Source of the DNA: Nostoc sp. FACHB-280
GTDB lineage: Bacteria; Cyanobacteriota; Cyanobacteriia; Cyanobacteriales; Nostocaceae
Assembly (NCBI RefSeq): GCF_014697615.1
Contig: NZ_JACJSD010000024.1
Coordinates: 36,024-100,023 of the forward strand
DNA length: 64,000 bases
Direction: 5' to 3'
Shown: piece after piece, positions 26,018 through 35,853 of the stretch
How the letters are laid out: each line of letters opens with the position of its first letter
Position numbering within the stretch: position 1 is the stretch's first letter
The notes under the pieces: model-generated
Databases searched by the model: none
The model's input: only the letters and a program-made list of their open reading frames with translations
Told to the model about the DNA's origin: nothing
Position numbers and translations under genes: made by a program

Positions 26018-28624
26018 GTGATTGCTAAGAATATGTTCGTCAGAGGGAAAATTCTCTGGTTGAGGCTTGCTCGACAAATGCTCCAACCCAGGCGCTTGGC
26101 GTTTGCTGAAGCGTGCTTGATTGGTCTAGTTTCTGGCCTAGCGGCAGTTTTATTAGGACAAGCTGTAGACTGGGCAGGGGCGTGGCGAGTGCATGTTTCT
26201 TACTTATGGCCTGCTTATTTGGTACTACCGGGCATTGGTCTAGTCGGAGGTATTTTAGCTGGTTGGTTAGTTGAGCGTTTTGCGCCTGAAGCATCTGGAA
26301 GCGGAATGTCGGAAGTAAAGGCGGTGTTGGCTCGCGTACCGATGCCGTTAAATCTGCGGATTGCTTTGGTCAAGTTGGTTAGTGCTACATTGGTGCTGGG
26401 TTCTGGGATGCCTTTAGGACGAGAAGGGCCAACTGTGCAGATTGGGGCAGCTTTGGCAAATCAACTGAGTAATTGGGTACCGACTTCTCCTGAGCATCGC
26501 CGTCAACTAATTGCCGCAGGTGCAGGAGCCGGGTTAGCGGCTGCTTTCAATGCACCGATCGCTGGTGTACTGTTTGTTGTAGAAGAGTTACTTCAAGATG
26601 TGTCAGGTATTACTCTTGGCACAGCTATTTTGGCTTCTTTTATCGCTTCCGTGATTTCTCGCCTTTATGGTAGTCACAGCTTTGATTTGAGTCAAATCAA
26701 TTTAGTATCTGGGCATACAACTTTCTTTGCTCAGGAAATCCCTTTTTACTTGATTTTGGGTGGATTAGCAGGATTATTAGGGATTTTGTTTAATAAAGGT
26801 GTGATTGCTAGTTTGGAGATGAATCAGCGTTTACTACACCTGAGTTTACCTTGGCGAATTGGAATTGTGGGGTTAGTTAGTGGAATTGCGATCGCTTTGT
26901 TGCCTGTAACTTTTCGCAATAATGCTGGGCTAAGAGAAATTATATTGATGGGTGATGCTCATTGGTTATTTGCTGCGATCGCTCTTTTAGTCCAATTTAC
27001 CTTAATTCTTTTAACTTATGGCTCTGGAGCGCCTGGGGGTTTACTTGTTCCCACTTTAGTGTTAGGCTCGGCTCTTGGTTATTTGGTGGGTGCTGCTGAA
27101 CAAAGTTGGTTGGGAATGAGTGCGGCAACAACTTATGCTCATGTGGGGATGGCAGCATTTTTTAGTGCTGTCTCTAAAGTACCGATTACAGCAGTCATCA
27201 TTGTGTTTGAGATGACGACAGATTTCAATCTGGTGCTACCTTTGATGATTGTATCTGTAGTTGCCTATTTAGTAGCGGAAAGAATTGATCACAGGTCACT
27301 CTATGACCTTTTACTCGAAAGAAAAGGTATTCACATTCAAAAAGAGCCAACTACAGATGGACTGTTAGCACAAATCAGCGCCGCAGAGGTGATGCAAAGA
27401 CGTGTTGAAACTCTCTCTAGCCAGATGAGTATTGATGAAGCAGTGCAAGCATTTTCTCAGTCTCACCATCGCAATTTCCCAATTTTAGAAAATGGTAAAG
27501 TTGTAGGCATTATCACGCAGAAAGATTTAGTTCACAACGCTTCACAACAGATAAAGGGAAATGCAACTATCAGCGAGATTATGACACCTGAACCAGTGAC
27601 TGTCAGCCCTACAGCCACACTAGCCTATGTTTTACATATACTTAATCGTCATAATCTCAGCTGCTTACCTGTAACCGAAGGCAGAAAACTAGTAGGAATC
27701 ATTACTCGTAGTGATATTATCCGTGTAGAAGCAGAGAGGTTAAGTGGCCAGCTTCAAGGGATAGAACCAAAATCAGCGCCTTCTTATGTAATTTATCAAA
27801 CTCGCACTCCGGCTACAGGCAAAGGCAGACTACTAGTACCGCTTTCACATCCACAGACAGCCAAGACTTTATTAGATATGGCAGTTGCGATCGCCAAACA
27901 ACGCAACTATGAAATAGAATGCTTACAAGTAATTATTGTCTCACCAAGGCGTATCCCATCAGAAACACCAGTAGACACTACCAAAAGTCACCGTCTTCTG
28001 GAAGAAGCAATATTATTAGGTCAAAAACAGCGTATTCCTATTCATACCCAGATACGAGTTGCCCATAATGTAGCTGAAGCAATTTTGGAAACAGTGAAAG
28101 AGCGACATATTGATTTAGTATTAATGGGTTGGAAAGGCACTACATCAACGCCTGGTAGAGTTTTCAGCCGAATAGTAGATACAATAATTCGACAAGCTCC
28201 TTGTGATGTTGTCTTAGCTAAATTAGATGACAAGAAAGCCTTCGACCGTTGGTTATTGCCAATTGCCGGCGGGCCTAACTCTCGCCAAGCAATTAAATTA
28301 TTACCTGCCTTGAGTTCCTTAAGTTCATCCCCTAAAATCAAGCTGTGTCAAGTTTTTCAGCCGAGTAATTTCACACCTGACACAACATTATTAAAAAAAT
28401 CTCTTCATTTTCTCCAACGCCGAGTTAATGGTAAAGTACTCGCTACTTCAGTTAAATCCAATTCTGTTTGTGAGGCTGTCATTGATTGTGCCGCACAAGA
28501 CGACACCGATGTGATTATTTTAGGCGCTAGTCGTGAAGGTTTATTACAACAAGCAATTCAAGGAAATATTCCCGAAAAGATTGCGCGGAATAGTAATTGC
28601 ACAGTCATTATGGTCAAAACGTAA
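26018..28624 (+). CDS. ClC-family channel/antiporter with CBS pair and two Usp domains
   Basis: 868 residues. The start is GTG at 26018 or ATG at 26033; neither has a clear ribosome site. The ClC part (about 25-440) has GSGMS, GREGP (Glu136 as gating glutamate) and GSGAPGGLLVP. CBS domains (about 460-575) follow, then two universal-stress-type domains (about 600-735 and 745-868), the first with VLMGWKG and PCDVVLAK, the second with VIILGASREG and NCTVIMVK. The Usp part may bind ATP and couple transport to energy or stress state. It is much longer than the other ClC (632 residues), which lacks Usp. The upstream 4 x 90-bp array likely controls it. Confidence 0.92.
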   Translation: MIAKNMFVRGKILWLRLARQMLQPRRLAFAEACLIGLVSGLAAVLLGQAVDWAGAWRVHVSYLWPAYLVLPGIGLVGGILAGWLVERFAPEASGSGMSEVKAVLARVPMPLNLRIALVKLVSATLVLGSGMPLGREGPTVQIGAALANQLSNWVPTSPEHRRQLIAAGAGAGLAAAFNAPIAGVLFVVEELLQDVSGITLGTAILASFIASVISRLYGSHSFDLSQINLVSGHTTFFAQEIPFYLILGGLAGLLGILFNKGVIASLEMNQRLLHLSLPWRIGIVGLVSGIAIALLPVTFRNNAGLREIILMGDAHWLFAAIALLVQFTLILLTYGSGAPGGLLVPTLVLGSALGYLVGAAEQSWLGMSAATTYAHVGMAAFFSAVSKVPITAVIIVFEMTTDFNLVLPLMIVSVVAYLVAERIDHRSLYDLLLERKGIHIQKEPTTDGLLAQISAAEVMQRRVETLSSQMSIDEAVQAFSQSHHRNFPILENGKVVGIITQKDLVHNASQQIKGNATISEIMTPEPVTVSPTATLAYVLHILNRHNLSCLPVTEGRKLVGIITRSDIIRVEAERLSGQLQGIEPKSAPSYVIYQTRTPATGKGRLLVPLSHPQTAKTLLDMAVAIAKQRNYEIECLQVIIVSPRRIPSETPVDTTKSHRLLEEAILLGQKQRIPIHTQIRVAHNVAEAILETVKERHIDLVLMGWKGTTSTPGRVFSRIVDTIIRQAPCDVVLAKLDDKKAFDRWLLPIAGGPNSRQAIKLLPALSSLSSSPKIKLCQVFQPSNFTPDTTLLKKSLHFLQRRVNGKVLATSVKSNSVCEAVIDCAAQDDTDVIILGASREGLLQQAIQGNIPEKIARNSNCTVIMVKT

Positions 28625-28662
28625 AATCTACAAATGTTTCTCAGGATGATTGTTTGACTGGA

Positions 28663-28682
28663 GTACGAGCAACACCTCGTAC
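28663..28682. terminator. Small hairpin between convergent genes
   Basis: GTACGAG (28663-28669) pairs with CTCGTAC (28676-28682) around CAACAC. It lies between the ClC stop (28624, plus) and the hydrolase stop (28710, minus). Short stem, weak T tract, so only a modest candidate. Confidence 0.35.
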
Positions 28683-28709
28683 CTGTTCTTCATAAATTTG
28701 ACAAAATTA

Positions 28710-30326
28710 TTATTGAATTGCTTGTTGTAATTGCTCAGGAGTTAGAGATTTAATTAAACTTAATGGAAGTGGTTGCTGACTAATTGTATTAATGTAATCT
28801 GTACTCAAATATGGAAGAAAATTTTCTTGATCAACACCATAAGTTTCCAAGAAAGCAACACTCAAAGCTCGAATATAGCGTTGTGCTAAAGCTGGATTAG
28901 AACCGATTATTGCTGTAGGTACAGATACAACTTCATTAGATGATTCGGCAATTGTAGAAAAATGTGTACCACCATTGATAAGTGCTAAATATTTATTTGG
29001 TGTTGTTAACCAAGTAAAAGGCTGAATTTGTTCTGGCAAAGCCGGAGCAATTGTATCATCACTACCAGACACAATCATCAAGGGAATTTTAATGTTGCTG
29101 AGACTCTCCTGTCCAAAAATACTACTATCAACTGGATTAATTGCAATTGCTACTTTTATTCTGCTATCAGATAAACTATATTCAGTATGTGGTAAGCTGA
29201 CTAGCAAACATTGAAGTAATAGGGAAACATTTAATGTATCTTGTAAAGCTGGGCAATCGGCATTTAATTTCTTAAAATTAATTTCTGCACCTGCTAAAGC
29301 TAATGCTGTATATCCACCAAATGATTGTCCTATTACGCCAATTTGCTCTAAATTCAAATGCCCTTGAAATTTTGAATTATATTTTGATAAACGAGTCAAT
29401 TCATCTAGTAAAAATTTAATGTCTAAAGGTCTATCAATAAATTCTCTAGGATTAGTAACTTTATCTGCTGTACCTGATAATAAGGCTTGTATTTGTTTTG
29501 AATTACTACCAGGATGTTCAGGAACAGCAACAACAAAACCATAAGAAGCTAAATGTTCAGCTAGATATGCAAAACTGGTTCTATCAGAGCCAAGTCCGTG
29601 TGAGATGACAATTACGGGGCGAGGATTTTGAGTAGTTGGTAGATAAATATCAGCCGGAAATTGTCTAAGACGCGAGAAATCGTTAAGTAGAATAGTTTGT
29701 TTTGTAAACCTAAAGCTTCCAGGGTTTTTCAAGTCCTGCAATGGCGCAACTTTAAGAGTAGAAGTATTTATTAGCTGTTGCTGAGACTGTTGGTTAACAA
29801 GAGCTACTGCATTTTGAGTTTGATTAACTAAATCTTGTAAAGCATCTACGATTTCTAAGGTTTGACTTAAATTAATAGAAATTGCACTTGCTGGAAATTT
29901 TTGTAATACATTTAAAAGTGTAAAATTTTGTTGCTCGGATGCGGATAAAATCAATGCAGCGCGAATTGCATAGAATCCTGATAAGTTAGATTCTGTCTGA
30001 ATAACCTTTCCTAATTTTTCTAATAATCTTTCCCCAATAGGTGTATATAAAAATTGCGAAACTTCTATTTGATTCAAAGGAATAGGAGTGATTAAAGATT
30101 TCCGCAGTTGAGTTAGTTGCTTTTTGCCTATGTATCTACTGTATGAAGCTAAATTATCGTCTAATCTGCCTGTTTTCACATAGCTTTCTAACGAACTAAT
30201 AGGTATAGACTCTTCTAAAAGACCATAGTTAAATTTTATTCTTTCTGCACCTAACACGGGATAAGCGGTGAGTGTAGATAATAAACTTATACTAAAAATA
30301 CTCCAAGCTCTTTTGAGCAAAATCAT
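28710..30326 (-). CDS. Secreted alpha/beta hydrolase with DUF1400 N-terminus
   Basis: 538 residues. A signal peptide (residues about 1-26, ending near LGA) leads to a helical N-terminal part of the cyanobacterial DUF1400 type (GLLEESIPISSLESYVKTG). The C-terminal half is an alpha/beta hydrolase like platelet-activating-factor acetylhydrolase or dienelactone hydrolase: ISHGLGSDRTSF as oxyanion region, GQSFGGYTAL with the nucleophile serine, and GGTHFS with a likely catalytic histidine. It would act outside the cytoplasm on an ester; the substrate is unknown. The gene lies 29 bp after the end of the next hydrolase gene, so they may share a transcript. Confidence 0.85.
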   Translation of the reverse strand: MILLKRAWSIFSISLLSTLTAYPVLGAERIKFNYGLLEESIPISSLESYVKTGRLDDNLASYSRYIGKKQLTQLRKSLITPIPLNQIEVSQFLYTPIGERLLEKLGKVIQTESNLSGFYAIRAALILSASEQQNFTLLNVLQKFPASAISINLSQTLEIVDALQDLVNQTQNAVALVNQQSQQQLINTSTLKVAPLQDLKNPGSFRFTKQTILLNDFSRLRQFPADIYLPTTQNPRPVIVISHGLGSDRTSFAYLAEHLASYGFVVAVPEHPGSNSKQIQALLSGTADKVTNPREFIDRPLDIKFLLDELTRLSKYNSKFQGHLNLEQIGVIGQSFGGYTALALAGAEINFKKLNADCPALQDTLNVSLLLQCLLVSLPHTEYSLSDSRIKVAIAINPVDSSIFGQESLSNIKIPLMIVSGSDDTIAPALPEQIQPFTWLTTPNKYLALINGGTHFSTIAESSNEVVSVPTAIIGSNPALAQRYIRALSVAFLETYGVDQENFLPYLSTDYINTISQQPLPLSLIKSLTPEQLQQAIQ

Positions 30327-30355
30327 TTGTTTACCTATTAAATATTTTATATACT

Positions 30356-31168
30356 TTAAATGAAATTAACTGATGATAAAATTTGATAAAGATTTACATC
30401 CTTTTCAACTAAACAGGCATGACCACTATGAGGTAGAGTGATTAACTGAGAATTAGGAAAGATATTACTTAAACGTTTTGCCTCGTCTTCTGATGGCAAA
30501 AGGCGATCATTTTTACCAGCAATAAGTAAGACAGGTTGAGTGATTTGAGATAATTTTTTTTCATCAATATAAAATTCTCTCATCAAAGCTAGTCGCTGAC
30601 TAGCAGTTTCTTTGGGTGCAGAGCTAGTTGATTTTAAAAGAGCTTGACTAGCCGCAGGTGAAATTTGCTTTAAGTTAGCGAGGAAAGGCAAAGATAATAA
30701 CGAAGAAATTTTATAAAATAAATTGGGTGTATAAGGAAATAACAACGAACCTAAATTTAACCAAGGTACTCGATGAAATGAAGAAGCAGAGTTAATCAAA
30801 ATAATCTTCGTAAACAGTTGCGGAAATTTTTCTAGAACTTTAAGCGCCAAGCAACAACCGAATGATTCACTACAGAGATAGACAGGCGATGTATCACAAC
30901 AAGCAACTTCTTGTCTAAGGGGTAATTTAGCTAATTCTTTCTGAATTAAATATACTAATTCTTCTGTCATTTCATCCCAACTTGTTAAATCATCGGCTGG
31001 AATCACAAAACAACGTACATTAAAAGCAGCCTCTAAGCCTTGTGTTTGAATATACATCAATTCCTTTCCAGTCTCATCCATCCCTGGCAGAAATACAAAA
31101 AGTGGATAACTAAAGTTAGATGGTTGAGGATTCAAAAAATAAGGATGACTGCTTGTTTTGGATGTCAT
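30356..31168 (-). CDS. Alpha/beta hydrolase
   Basis: About 270 residues from the ATG at 31168 (MTSKTSSHPYF); a longer frame to 31285 starts with an unlikely basic leader. Hydrolase features are FVFLPGMDETG (oxyanion region), a nucleophile elbow CSESFGC in place of the usual GxSxG, VLLIAGKNDRLLP with the acid, and LPHSGHACLV with the histidine. The family is thioesterase/esterase-like and soluble. It is on the same strand as, and 29 bp before, the DUF1400 hydrolase. Confidence 0.8.
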   Translation of the reverse strand: MTSKTSSHPYFLNPQPSNFSYPLFVFLPGMDETGKELMYIQTQGLEAAFNVRCFVIPADDLTSWDEMTEELVYLIQKELAKLPLRQEVACCDTSPVYLCSESFGCCLALKVLEKFPQLFTKIILINSASSFHRVPWLNLGSLLFPYTPNLFYKISSLLSLPFLANLKQISPAASQALLKSTSSAPKETASQRLALMREFYIDEKKLSQITQPVLLIAGKNDRLLPSEDEAKRLSNIFPNSQLITLPHSGHACLVEKDVNLYQILSSVNFI

Positions 31169-31330
31169 AATTAACCTAATCTTATTAACCAAGCGATCAA
31201 AATAGTAATTTGCAAATATTCTGCGATAACAAGCTTCAGTTCTCCTGTGCAGTCTCCTATCATGAAAAGTAAAAACTATCAGCAAGTTAACCTACTTGCT
31301 GATATAAAATTTTCAGTTAATAGGACAAAC

Positions 31331-31377
31331 TAATACCATTGCTTGATCAATTACATCTTCATCAAGCAATGGTATTA
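31331..31377 (-). terminator. Perfect 17-bp inverted repeat after the alcohol dehydrogenase
   Basis: Arms 31331-31347 (TAATACCATTGCTTGAT) and 31361-31377 are exact complements with a 13-base loop. It begins 10 bp beyond the dehydrogenase stop at 31387. There is no T tract, so termination is inferred from position. Confidence 0.5.
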
Positions 31378-31386
31378 TCAAAAACT

Positions 31387-32616
31387 CTAGACGTTAGCTA
31401 ATGTTGCTCCTGGGACTAATTCAACTTTCACCCAACCAGGTTGCCGTTTGTCAAATGCTTTGTAAGCATCAATTACTGACATTAAAGGTTCGACTTGGGT
31501 TAAAACTTTAGTTGGGTCTACTGTGCCGTTGCGAACCAAATCCACCAACATCGGAATATATTTTCGGTGATTACAATTACCCATATTGATGCTTAAATTC
31601 TTGTTCATTGCCATACCAATGGGGAAGAAATTGTGAGTTGGTGGATAAACCCCAATAATTGAGAGTGTCCCAGCTTTTGCTAATGCTTGTACTGCCCATT
31701 CTAGTGCTTGAGAAGGAGCATTCCCAGGATGCCAATTGCCATTTTGCGGATTAGTTTGAGGAGCAATCTGTTGTAATTGCTGCTGGAATTGTTGTGCTTC
31801 TTGTCGTGCTTTTGCGGCGGCTGGGCCACTGTCTGGAGCATTAGCATCTACGCCAACAGCTTCAATTACTCTATCTACACCGATACCTCCAGTTAATTCA
31901 CGGATCGCTTCAATTGGATCTTCGGCATTATAGTCTATAACTTCTGCACCCAAATCACGCGCCATTTCTAAGCGTGAGGGAATGGTATCTACTGCAATGA
32001 TGCGTCCAGCGCCAAAAAGTCTGGCACTGACAATGGCAAACTGACCAACAGGGCCACAACCAAAGATAGCGACTGTATCTCCTGGTGTGATCTCTGCAAT
32101 ATCGGCTCCAAAGTATGCCGTAGGAAAGATGTCAGATAAAAGAATTGCTTGGTCGTCGGTGACTTCTTTTGGTAGTTTAACTAGTCCTGCATTGGCATAA
32201 GGAATCCGTGCGTATTCTGCTTGCAAGCCATCGAAGGGGCCTGCTGCTTCTGGGCCGCCAAAAAAAGCTGTACCGGCGTTATGTCCATGAGGATTAGCGT
32301 TATCACATTGAGCATGATAACCTGTACGGCAATATGAACAATAGCCACAGGCAATTGTAGAGGGAACAACAACGCGATCGCCTACTTTTAAATTTCGCAC
32401 ATTAGAACCAATTTCTTCAACTATTCCAACACCTTCATGTCCCAGAATTGTACCAGGTTTCATTCCTGTAAATGTTCCCCGAATCATGTGTAAATCTGTG
32501 CCACAAATTGCACTAGAAGTCAGTCTAATAATGGCATCAGTTGGTTCTTTAATTTTTGGTTCTGGTACGTTATCTAACCTAATATCTCCTATTCCGTGGA
32601 AAACTACTGCTTTCAT
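31387..32616 (-). CDS. Zinc-dependent alcohol/formaldehyde dehydrogenase-like protein
   Basis: 409 residues, medium-chain dehydrogenase family. The catalytic zinc ligands Cys38, His60-Glu61 and the structural zinc cluster Cys90, 93, 96, 104 are all present. The cofactor fold carries FGCGPVGQFA. An insert of about 45 residues rich in Gln/Ala (EAQQFQQQLQQ) before the C-terminal part is characteristic of the glutathione-independent formaldehyde dehydrogenase branch, where the NAD stays bound. It could oxidise formaldehyde or other aldehydes or alcohols. It lies in a minus-strand group with a cupin, a debranching enzyme and an SDR, but gaps of over 100 bp argue for separate promoters. Confidence 0.9.
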   Translation of the reverse strand: MKAVVFHGIGDIRLDNVPEPKIKEPTDAIIRLTSSAICGTDLHMIRGTFTGMKPGTILGHEGVGIVEEIGSNVRNLKVGDRVVVPSTIACGYCSYCRTGYHAQCDNANPHGHNAGTAFFGGPEAAGPFDGLQAEYARIPYANAGLVKLPKEVTDDQAILLSDIFPTAYFGADIAEITPGDTVAIFGCGPVGQFAIVSARLFGAGRIIAVDTIPSRLEMARDLGAEVIDYNAEDPIEAIRELTGGIGVDRVIEAVGVDANAPDSGPAAAKARQEAQQFQQQLQQIAPQTNPQNGNWHPGNAPSQALEWAVQALAKAGTLSIIGVYPPTHNFFPIGMAMNKNLSINMGNCNHRKYIPMLVDLVRNGTVDPTKVLTQVEPLMSVIDAYKAFDKRQPGWVKVELVPGATLANV

Positions 32617-33032
32617 GTTAAATGCTCCTGGCTGTTAAAGTTCGCATTTCAAAAAAATTAGTAGCTGTAAACTTTAGCTACTATAAATCACCTCACAAAT
32701 GAAAATAAATAATTATGCAAATAATTACCGAAACCTGGATCAACTAAAACTTTATTTTTGATTTATAAAAGAATAAATCAGTAAAATATGGAATTAAAAA
32801 AAACACATTTGCAATTAGAAACTATAGTATCGACATTACTATAGTTTCTAATCGTCCTCTAGAAAGATATAAATTATGGAGAGTGTAGATAGATAATGTA
32901 AAATGAATAAATTTAAAGCATTACCTTGAAGAATAATTCAGAAGCCAGCATTCTTCTTCAACAAATTTTTTCCTAATTTTTCAATCATTTCTGACTACTG
33001 AATTCTGGCTCCTGAATTCTTACATAGGAAAA
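32617..33032. other. Intergenic region with a 16-bp inverted repeat
   Basis: 416 bp. It should hold the dehydrogenase promoter near 32617-32760. Bases 32814-32829 pair perfectly with 32837-32852 (ATTAGAAACTATAGTA) around a 7-base loop, and the minus strand then carries eight Ts about ten bases further on. This could end the cupin transcript, though it lies about 180 bp beyond the cupin stop. No ORF. Confidence 0.5.
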
Positions 33033-33503
33033 CTAGTCCATACTTGGTTTCTCATCAAATTGCACCATCATTAATACAGCTGGCGCATCACCTACTGTTC
33101 CAGACAGATGACCTTTATGGCCTTGTCCATCCTCTTTTGTTCCCTGGTCGCCTCCAAAAGAAATCTCGCCAGCACCCATCTCTACTCTCTGACCATCCAT
33201 AGTTTCTACAAACCAGCGTCCTGACAGAGGAACAATCCATTGAGGCTTGGGATTTTCATGCCATTCTCCAATCCATCCAACAGGTAACACTGTATACGAG
33301 ATAGTAGCACCAGACTGTTTTAATTTAGACATCCATTGAGGAGCGGTATCTGGTGCAATACCTTTTTGATTGAAGTCCTCAATTTGACGACGAGACTGGT
33401 GACTTACACCATTTTGATCAGTCCAAACATACCAATAAGCAAGGGTCGGTTTTTGTGATTGGTTATTGTGCATAAAAATTGTTTTCTGAGTTGTACCCAA
33501 CAT
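33033..33503 (-). CDS. Cupin-fold hypothetical protein
   Basis: 156 residues. The core VGWIGEWHENPKPQWIVPLSG, then GRWFVETMDGQRVEMGAGEISFGGD reads as a cupin barrel, with His and Glu residues that could bind metal. The end is HKGHLSGTVGDAPAVLMMVQF. The start MLG at 33503 follows AGGAA closely; an internal ATG ten codons in (MHNNQ) is the alternative. Cupins include many small metal-dependent enzymes and sensors, so no reaction is assigned. It lies 115 bp after the debranching-enzyme gene on the same strand. Confidence 0.7.
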   Translation of the reverse strand: MLGTTQKTIFMHNNQSQKPTLAYWYVWTDQNGVSHQSRRQIEDFNQKGIAPDTAPQWMSKLKQSGATISYTVLPVGWIGEWHENPKPQWIVPLSGRWFVETMDGQRVEMGAGEISFGGDQGTKEDGQGHKGHLSGTVGDAPAVLMMVQFDEKPSMD

Positions 33504-33618
33504 TTCCTGCGTAAATCCTAAATTAGTGGCCAGAGGGATAGAACATCTTTTTAAATCAACTCTCTTACATAGATTAAACCTCTAAATAAGTTTTTTCCGA
33601 TAAATCTGAAGCCATTGT

Positions 33619-35748
33619 TTACTCTTCCCCGTCAATTACTTGTACTTCGCCATCAGTATGGGTAACTTGCCATTTGGTTTGTTCTCCTTCGCGCCAAAAA
33701 CGCAATGACACTTTCGCGTCTCCCACAGTCAAATTGAGCAATTCCAAATCTGGCAAGCATTCTGGTAAACTTGGCTGTACCTTTAATTTTCGCTTTGGTG
33801 CATCGGCTTCGAGTCCTAGTATGCTGCGAATCAGTAAGAAAATCGAACCAGCCGCCCAAGCTTGGGGTATATTTGCATCTGGATAAGGGACGGGAAAGTT
33901 ATCATCTCGGCGTTCAATTCCGCCAAACAATTCTGGCATTCGTCCCGATTGGAAATAACTAGCAGCTGCAAAAATTCCTTCAGCAATATGATTGGCTTCT
34001 TTGTGATAGCCGTATCGCTTTAACCCAGCCGCAATAATTGAGTTGTCGTGTGGCCAAACACTTCCGCGTTGATAACTAATGGGGTTATAGCCTTGATTTT
34101 GCGATGAAAGAGTCCGTATACCCCAACCACACCACATATCTGCATCAAAAAGTCGCTCTGCAACTTTTTTCGCTCTTTCTTGGGGTACAATACCAGACCA
34201 GAGCAATTGACCAGGGTTAGAGGCGATAGATTTAATTTGTTGTTTGTGGTTATCTAAGCCAAGACAGTAAAAGCCTTCGTCTTCCATCCAAAAGCGATCG
34301 TTAAAGCGTTGATATAGTTCTGCTGCTTTTTGACGTAGCTTGTCCGCTTGTTCCTGTTCTCCCCACACTTCATAAATTAAAGCTGCTTTTAGCCAAGCAT
34401 CATAAACGTAACCTTGCACCTCACACAAAGCAATTGGCGGTTCAGCTAATTTGCCATTAGGGTAAACTATTGAGTCTCCCGAATCTTTCCAGCCTTGATT
34501 ACGTAATCCATGACTAGAAAGAGTTAAATATTCTACAAACCCATCATCATCAAAATCGCCATACTTATCAATCCAATTTAGGGCTTTTTCTAGAGGCGAT
34601 CGACACTCCTCAAGCATAGTGAGGTCAGCGTTCCAGTTATAAGTCTCAGCTAACGTAACAATCCACAAAATAGTAGTATCTACCGTACCGTAATAGGGAT
34701 TGTATGGCAGTTGATTGAGTTTGGTTAATTCGTCACGCCGTAATTCATGCAGCATTTTGCCTGGTTGAGCATCGTGCCAGTCATCTAACTGTTTTGCTTG
34801 TAACTGCGCCAATCTTAACAGCGTACCACGGGCAAATTCGTGATAAACCGCCATTGTTTGCAAACTGGTAATTACAGAGTCACGACCAAAAACAGCCATA
34901 AACCAAGGTATACCAGCCGCAGGCATCCAAAATTGATGACTGTTGTCATCTACCTCAATCCGTAACGCTGCCATATCAACAAGCGCCTGCTGATAAAATC
35001 CTCTAATCTCGGCATTGGAAGATTGCAGTTGTGTCGCATTACTGAGAAATTCATTTCTTACTTTTCCGGCATCTGTAGTATGAGATACAGCACAGGTTTG
35101 TTGAGGTATGAGGACATCTCCATTGGCTAAGGCTGTAAAGTTAATACAGGTATGCCACGTTTTGCCAGGAGTAATCACCACATTAAACATCAAACGACCG
35201 TTGGCATAGCTTGCCCCAGAAGTTGAACAAACTGTTTCAGTGACGATGCCTCTGACAAAAGAGCCACTACGATATTTAGTAGTGAGGACATGATCTTTCC
35301 AGACCGTTTCAGTATCACCCCTAATGATGATGTTCTTGGCTTTTACCTCAAAGATATCTGCAAAATCAGAACGAATCGCCAACATAAGTTGAAATTCAAC
35401 CGTTTCTGAGTGATAGTTGGTGATGTCGATATCTTCGTGCATTCCTCCGATAATGTCGCGGCGAATGGTTACGAGCAAACTACCAGCAGGAACGTTGCCA
35501 TTAAGTGTGGGGATTTGCGGATTGGTAAATTGATAAAGGGCAGTGTGATGATCGAGATTGCTAGAAGCTAACAGCACCAATTGGTAGCGGTTGAGAGAAA
35601 TTTCGTAGTAAGAAATGAGACGTGTGTCCCGCACAAAAAAACCTTGTGCTTGATTATCATCAATGGAACCATCACTAGCTGTCACCAGAAATGAGGAACC
35701 ATCGTTAATTGTGATTAAACCAGGATTAACAGTAACTTGTGTGGGCAT
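33619..35748 (-). CDS. Amylo-alpha-1,6-glucosidase / glycogen-debranching type enzyme
   Basis: 709 residues. The N-terminal part (about 1-240) is the beta-rich domain that precedes debranching enzymes (FFVRDTRLISYYEISLN). The C-terminal part is an alpha/alpha barrel with MPAAGIPWFMAVFGRDS, GWKDSGDS and QAWAAGS, as in the GH-type amylo-alpha-1,6-glucosidase group. These enzymes cut alpha-1,6 links in glycogen or related glucans; some act on other alpha-glucosides. A second, different enzyme of this class is at 57738, so the strain has two. No signal peptide. Confidence 0.85.
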   Translation of the reverse strand: MPTQVTVNPGLITINDGSSFLVTASDGSIDDNQAQGFFVRDTRLISYYEISLNRYQLVLLASSNLDHHTALYQFTNPQIPTLNGNVPAGSLLVTIRRDIIGGMHEDIDITNYHSETVEFQLMLAIRSDFADIFEVKAKNIIIRGDTETVWKDHVLTTKYRSGSFVRGIVTETVCSTSGASYANGRLMFNVVITPGKTWHTCINFTALANGDVLIPQQTCAVSHTTDAGKVRNEFLSNATQLQSSNAEIRGFYQQALVDMAALRIEVDDNSHQFWMPAAGIPWFMAVFGRDSVITSLQTMAVYHEFARGTLLRLAQLQAKQLDDWHDAQPGKMLHELRRDELTKLNQLPYNPYYGTVDTTILWIVTLAETYNWNADLTMLEECRSPLEKALNWIDKYGDFDDDGFVEYLTLSSHGLRNQGWKDSGDSIVYPNGKLAEPPIALCEVQGYVYDAWLKAALIYEVWGEQEQADKLRQKAAELYQRFNDRFWMEDEGFYCLGLDNHKQQIKSIASNPGQLLWSGIVPQERAKKVAERLFDADMWCGWGIRTLSSQNQGYNPISYQRGSVWPHDNSIIAAGLKRYGYHKEANHIAEGIFAAASYFQSGRMPELFGGIERRDDNFPVPYPDANIPQAWAAGSIFLLIRSILGLEADAPKRKLKVQPSLPECLPDLELLNLTVGDAKVSLRFWREGEQTKWQVTHTDGEVQVIDGEE

Positions 35749-35782
35749 AAGAAGTAGGAGGCAGGAGGCAGAAGTGGTGGTC

Positions 35783-35815
35783 AGATCCCCGACTTCTTAA
35801 AGAAGTCGGGGATCT
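35783..35815 (-). terminator. Perfect 16-bp hairpin after the SDR gene
   Basis: AGATCCCCGACTTCTT (35783-35798) and its exact complement (35800-35815) are separated by one base. It lies between the SDR stop (35854) and the debranching gene start (35748). It belongs to the AGATAC hairpin family. Confidence 0.7.
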
Positions 35816-35853
35816 AATAACAAAGTGTAACTAGCATTTTTACTCAGCACTTT

